Shown here: in pieces, positions 60,201 to 64,000 of the stretch
How positions within the stretch are numbered: the stretch's first letter is position 1
Layout: each line of letters starts with the position of its first letter
DNA from: Treponema bryantii NK4A124
GTDB taxonomy: Bacteria > Spirochaetota > Spirochaetia > Treponematales > Treponemataceae
NCBI RefSeq assembly: GCF_000421345.1
Contig: NZ_ATWV01000007.1
Location: 1-64,000 of the forward strand
Reading direction: 5' to 3'
Length of the DNA stretch: 64,000 bases
Translations under genes and position numbers: made by a program
Notes under the pieces: generated by a model
What the model was told of the DNA's origin: nothing
Seen by the model: the letters and a program-made list of their open reading frames with translations, nothing else
The model's database searches: none

Positions 60201-63200
60201 CCACTTAACTCTGTGTCCGTTCTTATCGTGATATGCGCCATCGGCTTTTTCTTTAGAAACTACAAATTTATAATAATTATTTTCTAATGTTGCACTGCTT
60301 GTCCAGGTACCAGAATTGATATCGAAAGTTGCACCATTCTGCATTCCATTGTTAAAGAGATATGTTGGTGATGTATATGAGCCATCAGCAGGATCACTTA
60401 CAATTGCCCACTTAAGTTCCTTCAAACACTTGTTATCATAAGCATAGCCGGAGAATTTTACGATACCAGAAACCTTGTCATCATCAGTTCCATAAGTTGT
60501 ACCCAGAGCTGTTGTGCCAATATCGCTTATAAGTTCAACGTGACCCTTAGACTTTCCGTCTTCCCAATATATGCTGTTGTCTGCAGCATTCTTCCAGTAC
60601 AAATCGTTAATTACTACACTTGGTGCAATAATATCGTTTACATCAACAGCCATTGCAATGCTGATTCTTGCCTTCTGGTTATTTTCCAGTACACTTATTG
60701 CAGCACTGGCGCCATCAGGTTCTGCCTCTGTACTATCGTAAATTACATAATCAAACCAGAACGGTCTGGAAATTGAAGTTGTATCTCCAGTATCAGTAAA
60801 GATTGAAGGATCATGTTCTATGTAAGAGTCTGTACGTACATTTCCTGCTCCAAGCTTACTTGTATTATTAGAAACTACATAAGTCTGACCGGCAGCCTTT
60901 TCCTCGTACTCATCATAATCATCTCGTCCATCTGCAAAATAAACTGCATCGTCTCCGCCGGCTTTTTTTACCACTGTTGTATCTTTAGAGCCATCTGTTT
61001 TTGAATCGTAAATGTTATAAGAATACCAGAGCTTTTTATTACCACCGACCATTTCCGGAATGATCCAGGTTTTACCCTTGATTGTATTTACACCCTTATA
61101 ACCAGTAAAGTTACCACCTTCATCCTTAGCTTCATCATAAATTTCAAAATTGTCTGTAACAGTTACAGGCTTCTTTACAGCTTCACCATTAATAAGAACC
61201 GGTGTCTCGTTGAAGTAGTAAGTTGTTGGAGTTGCAGTTTCATAATTACCAGTTCCAATATAGTCTATCTTAACTGTAACTCCGGCAAGACGAGGTGCAT
61301 TATTACTGATGTATGCAGGTCTTTCTGAATTATATGTATAAACATAAGATGCATACTGCCCATCAGTAATCTGAGTCTTATCTTTTATTTCATTAACTTC
61401 TGGAGTTGAATAAGATTCATAAGTACCTTTATCTTTATTTCCTACGACACCAACAGCATAGTTCAAAGAGGCATCATAAGCAGTGTAGTGAATCTCAATA
61501 GGACCGTCAGGAATATTGCGGGATACAATAGAAGCCTGCCATGAAGAAACAGTATTTGTTCCGCCAAGCTCTTCTATCATACTGTCGCCATCATCATTTT
61601 TGATTGAAGAATAATAGCCCGTAGTAGTATCCTTGGCAGAAGAAGCTTCGTATTCGGCCTTGCGGTTATCTACAAACTGGGCAAGGGCGATCTGAGCAGA
61701 AGTAAGACTTGTGTCTACACTTTCTTCAATTGTAACGTTATTTCCACTTACAGAAATAATCTTATACATTACACCATCGAGGCGGATATAAGAGCCGGCA
61801 TGAATGTAAGCTGATTTTTCTGACAAACCAGTTCCAAGAGTAATTACACCTTCGCTGTTAATAGATACAGCTCCATTGAACCAGTAGAGACCGTCTGCAT
61901 AAGTCAAATTATTTGTAGAAACCGGATCTGCACGTTTTTGCATTGGGTCATAAATAAGACCTTCACCGGCAGACTTACGGCGCATAAAGTAGAAGCCTAC
62001 AGCCTTAACTCCACTTGGGGTTCCTGTTTGAGAAGCAGTTGAATCATTTACCTTTGAATAAAGCTTATAGAAACCGTTACTCTGGCGTACTGCTGCTTCA
62101 ATATTAAAATCAGTTGATGAATCTTTAAGAAGCTTTGGTGCTTCATTATCATAATTGATTTCTATTTCATAGGTCCCAGAATTGTTTCCATCTTCTGCTA
62201 CTATAGTTTGTTTGAATACACCTACTCCCTGGTCAGTTGCTAATGCATATCTTACTTTCCAGACTTTATCAGATTCTTCTGTAATATCTGCAGGAGGTAT
62301 GGCAGTCTCAGCACCGCTTTCATCCTTAAACACAACTGAGGTTAAGCCATTATCATCTGTTGCGGTAAACTCCAGATACCACTTACCCTTTACATACATA
62401 CCGGATCTTACTTCCTGAGAAGCAAGAGGATGTGCAAAACTTGTATCTGATGCGGCATACTGTTTCAGCATAACTTCAGAAATAACAGGAGCTCCCTTAT
62501 CAATAACAAAATATCTGGTTACCGGATAACTCAGGTTTTTGTCATTATCACAGGCATAAACACGCATAGCCATATCATTTGTGCTGGTGCTGTTAAACTC
62601 CTGATTTTTATTAATCTTAAGATTCCATGAAGTTGTTCCTGTGAAGACAGCCTTAATACCATAATCAGCAGCAGTATCACTACCAGAAAGTGAACCAGGC
62701 TGATCTGTTGTACCAGTCCATTCTGTGTGAGTACCATCTGTTTCCGGCTTCATTTTGGCTACAGTAAAGCCATTTGATTTCCAGAAATCAAGGTCTTTTG
62801 TTGTTGGAGCAAAGCTTGTGACATTGTTGTTTGTAACAGCGACAGGTCCATACCCTGCAGCAGAACCGCCATTCTTTGCAGAAAGCAGCTGAACCCATAC
62901 ACTTTCTACAGTACCGTTTGAGTCTTCTGCAGAACCGTAAAGTTTTATTGTTCCACCCAGACTGGCTCCAGGGGTCTCAGGCGCCAGAATACTGACAGAA
63001 GGACGGTCGCCCTGAGGGTCTATGCAGACAAGGTGAGAATATTCTTTTGAGTTTCCAACTGTATCTTCTGCCTTAATCCAGATATAAAAGTTTACAAGGT
63101 CAGTAAATGTATTGAGGTTATCTGTGATTCCTAAAGAATGTACAAAATTCTTAAGAAGATCTGCATGGGCGCGCTGGGTGTCAGAAGTATTACCGTCAAA

Positions 63201-64000
63201 ATGAACACCCCATGAAAGTGTTGTAGTAGGAATCAGTCTATAAACAGGAACCGTTGCATTAGTAATTGGACCAGAGGCTGCAGTCTTTGTTCCATCTTCA
63301 GACATTTGATAACCAGTCCAGCCGGTAAGAGTCTGACCAGCAGCAAGGCTTGGTTTATGAGCATCATCACCATAAGTAGAAACTGTATAATAGAAACTGC
63401 CTAACTCATCGGAAGAACCATTTACAGAAATTTCACCACTGTGAGTTGCATTAGAATCCGGGCTGGTAAAACTGATTACAGGCGGTGTATTGTCTACAGT
63501 TAAATCAAGCTTTGTAGAAGAAGAGTTAATGCCGTCTGACATTACAATTTCAATTCTATATTCTACAGAGGCTGTATTAGACTTAGATGAAGACTCCCAG
63601 CCTGTAACATCAATTTCTCCTGATGTAAAGCGGTAATAGATTTTACCATTAGGGCGTGCCTCTTCTGCAGGATTACTTGTCAGATCGTAAGTTTCATTAA
63701 ACTTAGGAGTTTCATTTTCAGTGTCGTTAATAGTTTCTGTAATTTTTACAGTCATCGATTTAACGCCGTTTTTATCCCAGCCTGACTGTCTGATCTTAAA
63801 TTTATTTTTACGGGTTCCACCAAAGGTCTGGGCACCAATACCAGAATTCCAGGTTACTCCATTATCAATAGAAAATTCTGCTGTCTCTACATCTGGAGCA
63901 ACAGTATCTATAATAAGAGCAAGAGCATTTGCTGTAGTAGCGTTACCTGTAAGTCTGTAGCCGAATCTGTGACTACCGTCCGTTAGTTTATATGTACCAC
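57213..64000 (-). CDS. Giant surface-type repeat protein, 5' end outside window
   Basis: At least 2260 residues; the frame stays open through the right edge, so the ATG at 63755 is internal. The sequence is rich in S, T, N, D, Y and G with many Ig-like segments, seen by the recurring phrase DNTPPVISF / DKGAPVISEV / DNEAPKLLKD, typical of bacterial Ig-like surface modules. The C-terminal about 800 residues contain repeated strands with YLAYFDS and VVAVWFDG-type motifs that resemble beta-propeller blades. No membrane anchor or sortase motif at the C-terminus, so a secreted or outer-membrane-attached protein is likely. No family A palindromes were seen in its 6.8 kb. Confidence 0.8.
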   Translation of the reverse strand, partial: GTYKLTDGSHRFGYRLTGNATTANALALIIDTVAPDVETAEFSIDNGVTWNSGIGAQTFGGTRKNKFKIRQSGWDKNGVKSMTVKITETINDTENETPKFNETYDLTSNPAEEARPNGKIYYRFTSGEIDVTGWESSSKSNTASVEYRIEIVMSDGINSSSTKLDLTVDNTPPVISFTSPDSNATHSGEISVNGSSDELGSFYYTVSTYGDDAHKPSLAAGQTLTGWTGYQMSEDGTKTAASGPITNATVPVYRLIPTTTLSWGVHFDGNTSDTQRAHADLLKNFVHSLGITDNLNTFTDLVNFYIWIKAEDTVGNSKEYSHLVCIDPQGDRPSVSILAPETPGASLGGTIKLYGSAEDSNGTVESVWVQLLSAKNGGSAAGYGPVAVTNNNVTSFAPTTKDLDFWKSNGFTVAKMKPETDGTHTEWTGTTDQPGSLSGSDTAADYGIKAVFTGTTSWNLKINKNQEFNSTSTNDMAMRVYACDNDKNLSYPVTRYFVIDKGAPVISEVMLKQYAASDTSFAHPLASQEVRSGMYVKGKWYLEFTATDDNGLTSVVFKDESGAETAIPPADITEESDKVWKVRYALATDQGVGVFKQTIVAEDGNNSGTYEIEINYDNEAPKLLKDSSTDFNIEAAVRQSNGFYKLYSKVNDSTASQTGTPSGVKAVGFYFMRRKSAGEGLIYDPMQKRADPVSTNNLTYADGLYWFNGAVSINSEGVITLGTGLSEKSAYIHAGSYIRLDGVMYKIISVSGNNVTIEESVDTSLTSAQIALAQFVDNRKAEYEASSAKDTTTGYYSSIKNDDGDSMIEELGGTNTVSSWQASIVSRNIPDGPIEIHYTAYDASLNYAVGVVGNKDKGTYESYSTPEVNEIKDKTQITDGQYASYVYTYNSERPAYISNNAPRLAGVTVKIDYIGTGNYETATPTTYYFNETPVLINGEAVKKPVTVTDNFEIYDEAKDEGGNFTGYKGVNTIKGKTWIIPEMVGGNKKLWYSYNIYDSKTDGSKDTTVVKKAGGDDAVYFADGRDDYDEYEEKAAGQTYVVSNNTSKLGAGNVRTDSYIEHDPSIFTDTGDTTSISRPFWFDYVIYDSTEAEPDGASAAISVLENNQKARISIAMAVDVNDIIAPSVVINDLYWKNAADNSIYWEDGKSKGHVELISDIGTTALGTTYGTDDDKVSGIVKFSGYAYDNKCLKELKWAIVSDPADGSYTSPTYLFNNGMQNGATFDINSGTWTSSATLENNYYKFVVSKEKADGAYHDKNGHRVKWTLTVDTSHITDVVAENVRVIVQAKDNATSPKFSEISNDVTAESRSTYQVDVVPYITGIDTGLSKSLKSSIQSAYSRTALGHYIARSTETLAVKGYNLGNSTVIPKYGETNLSFDSNRNVNLPVSSIGTSRQIVLTVNNLPTVNNLNDNNACGAYRTAGTVITEASSYDLKSNYAYNRMPNKNSNNLLTDDIFVDIWEFDEDAAVPMSGELREPSMKINPVTGKVGLAFVSGPGDFAMAGGSSVNAKADVTANADPATKDIYSYNLWQNNYATYNNICFTYDSLGYAHATATGLDTNPGSSSLHAGRFSYFYNKWGRSGTDTSANYVGLNSVRLEALAIPNWFKSDSDWILAMTTNTQSAVPYWTKITKDFEASYMRNQAGEIPTATSYKLPIKGVVPEKPALTETRFYSPSLAATVHGSGNSATTAVYLAYFDSIQGQIRFRYSQEVPKTWVKGETWKNPSNNKSETLSTTFEKWSVDSNNNVTVNEDYNEEYLTGAEIALDANGKFSSKGTFPDYMHHALNDKDDFVDNLGYFYKAKDYQAYMEANTDHFSLIAGTDYQLNSDGRKNESDFIVEDIADRQISVPAIDNDGNAVGDTYVRYRKTKIEDNAIVTDGNDFFKFRIVNGVKHLYKNDKDKAYIVQGEGNDTKLKYNFKNTDALYGQVTYQVADPSTDAKVAALNRYGYPVFVRIKGDDGKPVDANTCEYLIPTVETVKIPVHQKQKYPSGYNTGYTAYKYVAIDAKAGSEAAQDTVVAVWFDGTNCRYAYNTNPSSGLDNGSAGGWDGNKVIFSEGGEHCTVKFDPNGGVHIAAYVDGSLKYAYLSSYDATYSEATDSVSVDSFTITGERINLDVGLEQVVNTGNYVVVPYITYFNGTARKPTMAKLVIPENGEMNYKAQGTVDDIFTGNWEISLIPSPSVLTTNYYDKMNIGLWKWEGKVVNSNDSHFGTVVTAKTSADNTSTGDNGNIYGNGTANPILGYAVESTSGTYLETAQMK

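Overview
This 64 kb window looks like a chromosome segment of a Treponema-type spirochaete, probably a gut or rumen commensal. That assignment is inference from gene content: an M23 peptidase / bactofilin / YaaR / RicT cluster, an NfnAB-type electron-bifurcating pair, lipoproteins and beta-barrel-like envelope proteins typical of treponemes, a GH26-like glycosidase beside a CE2-like esterase, and no respiratory genes. No rRNA, tRNA or CRISPR array was recognised.

Layout. 0-10.4 kb: tail of an IS30-type transposase, a tatD-dusB pair, the envelope/morphogenesis cluster (M23, bactofilin, YaaR, RicT, methyltransferase), proS, a secreted protein of unknown function and a GerMN protein. 10.6-16.1 kb: AT-rich accessory block with a BRO-type protein, a tandem-repeat lipoprotein, a small P-loop protein divergent from an XRE regulator, and an AbiE-type toxin-antitoxin pair under a perfect palindromic operator. 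16.2-23.7 kb: nfnAB, an envelope protein pair and tex. 23.8-34.2 kb: a type I restriction-modification island in which hsdM-hsdS runs straight into a KAP-family NTPase, followed by a tyrosine recombinase, a half-length hsdS cassette, a DUF3644 protein and hsdR. 34.3-51.4 kb: housekeeping and transport (PilZ-like protein, symporter, MgtC, CBM48 protein, metK, nth, mscS, HD protein, yhbY, a BtuFCD-like importer, pyrE, an AAA ATPase, a MetH-activation-like protein, phosphohexomutase). 51.5-57.1 kb: GH26-like glycosidase, CE2-like esterase, argA and an alpha/beta hydrolase. 57.2-64 kb: the C-terminal 2260 or so residues of a giant surface-type protein that runs off the window.

Two signals cut across the annotation. 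First, about 23 copies of a roughly 40-bp palindromic element (arms GGTGGTTTCGATAC and ACTCAACCACC around a variable but self-complementary core) are scattered through the window. At least ten lie in frame inside seven protein-coding genes, including two inside an ABC ATPase and three inside an HD-domain protein. Four in-gene copies read in the one conditionally open frame all carry TGC where the intergenic copies in that orientation have other triplets, mostly stops. This resembles the palindromic elements of Rickettsia that insert in genes, but here in a spirochaete-like genome. Four other palindromic families accompany it. The element is absent from both accessory islands.

Second, about a dozen genes have a good -10 box only 6-10 nt upstream of the start codon and no clear Shine-Dalgarno sequence in a normal position. 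This predicts widespread leaderless transcription here, beside other genes with strong Shine-Dalgarno sites.
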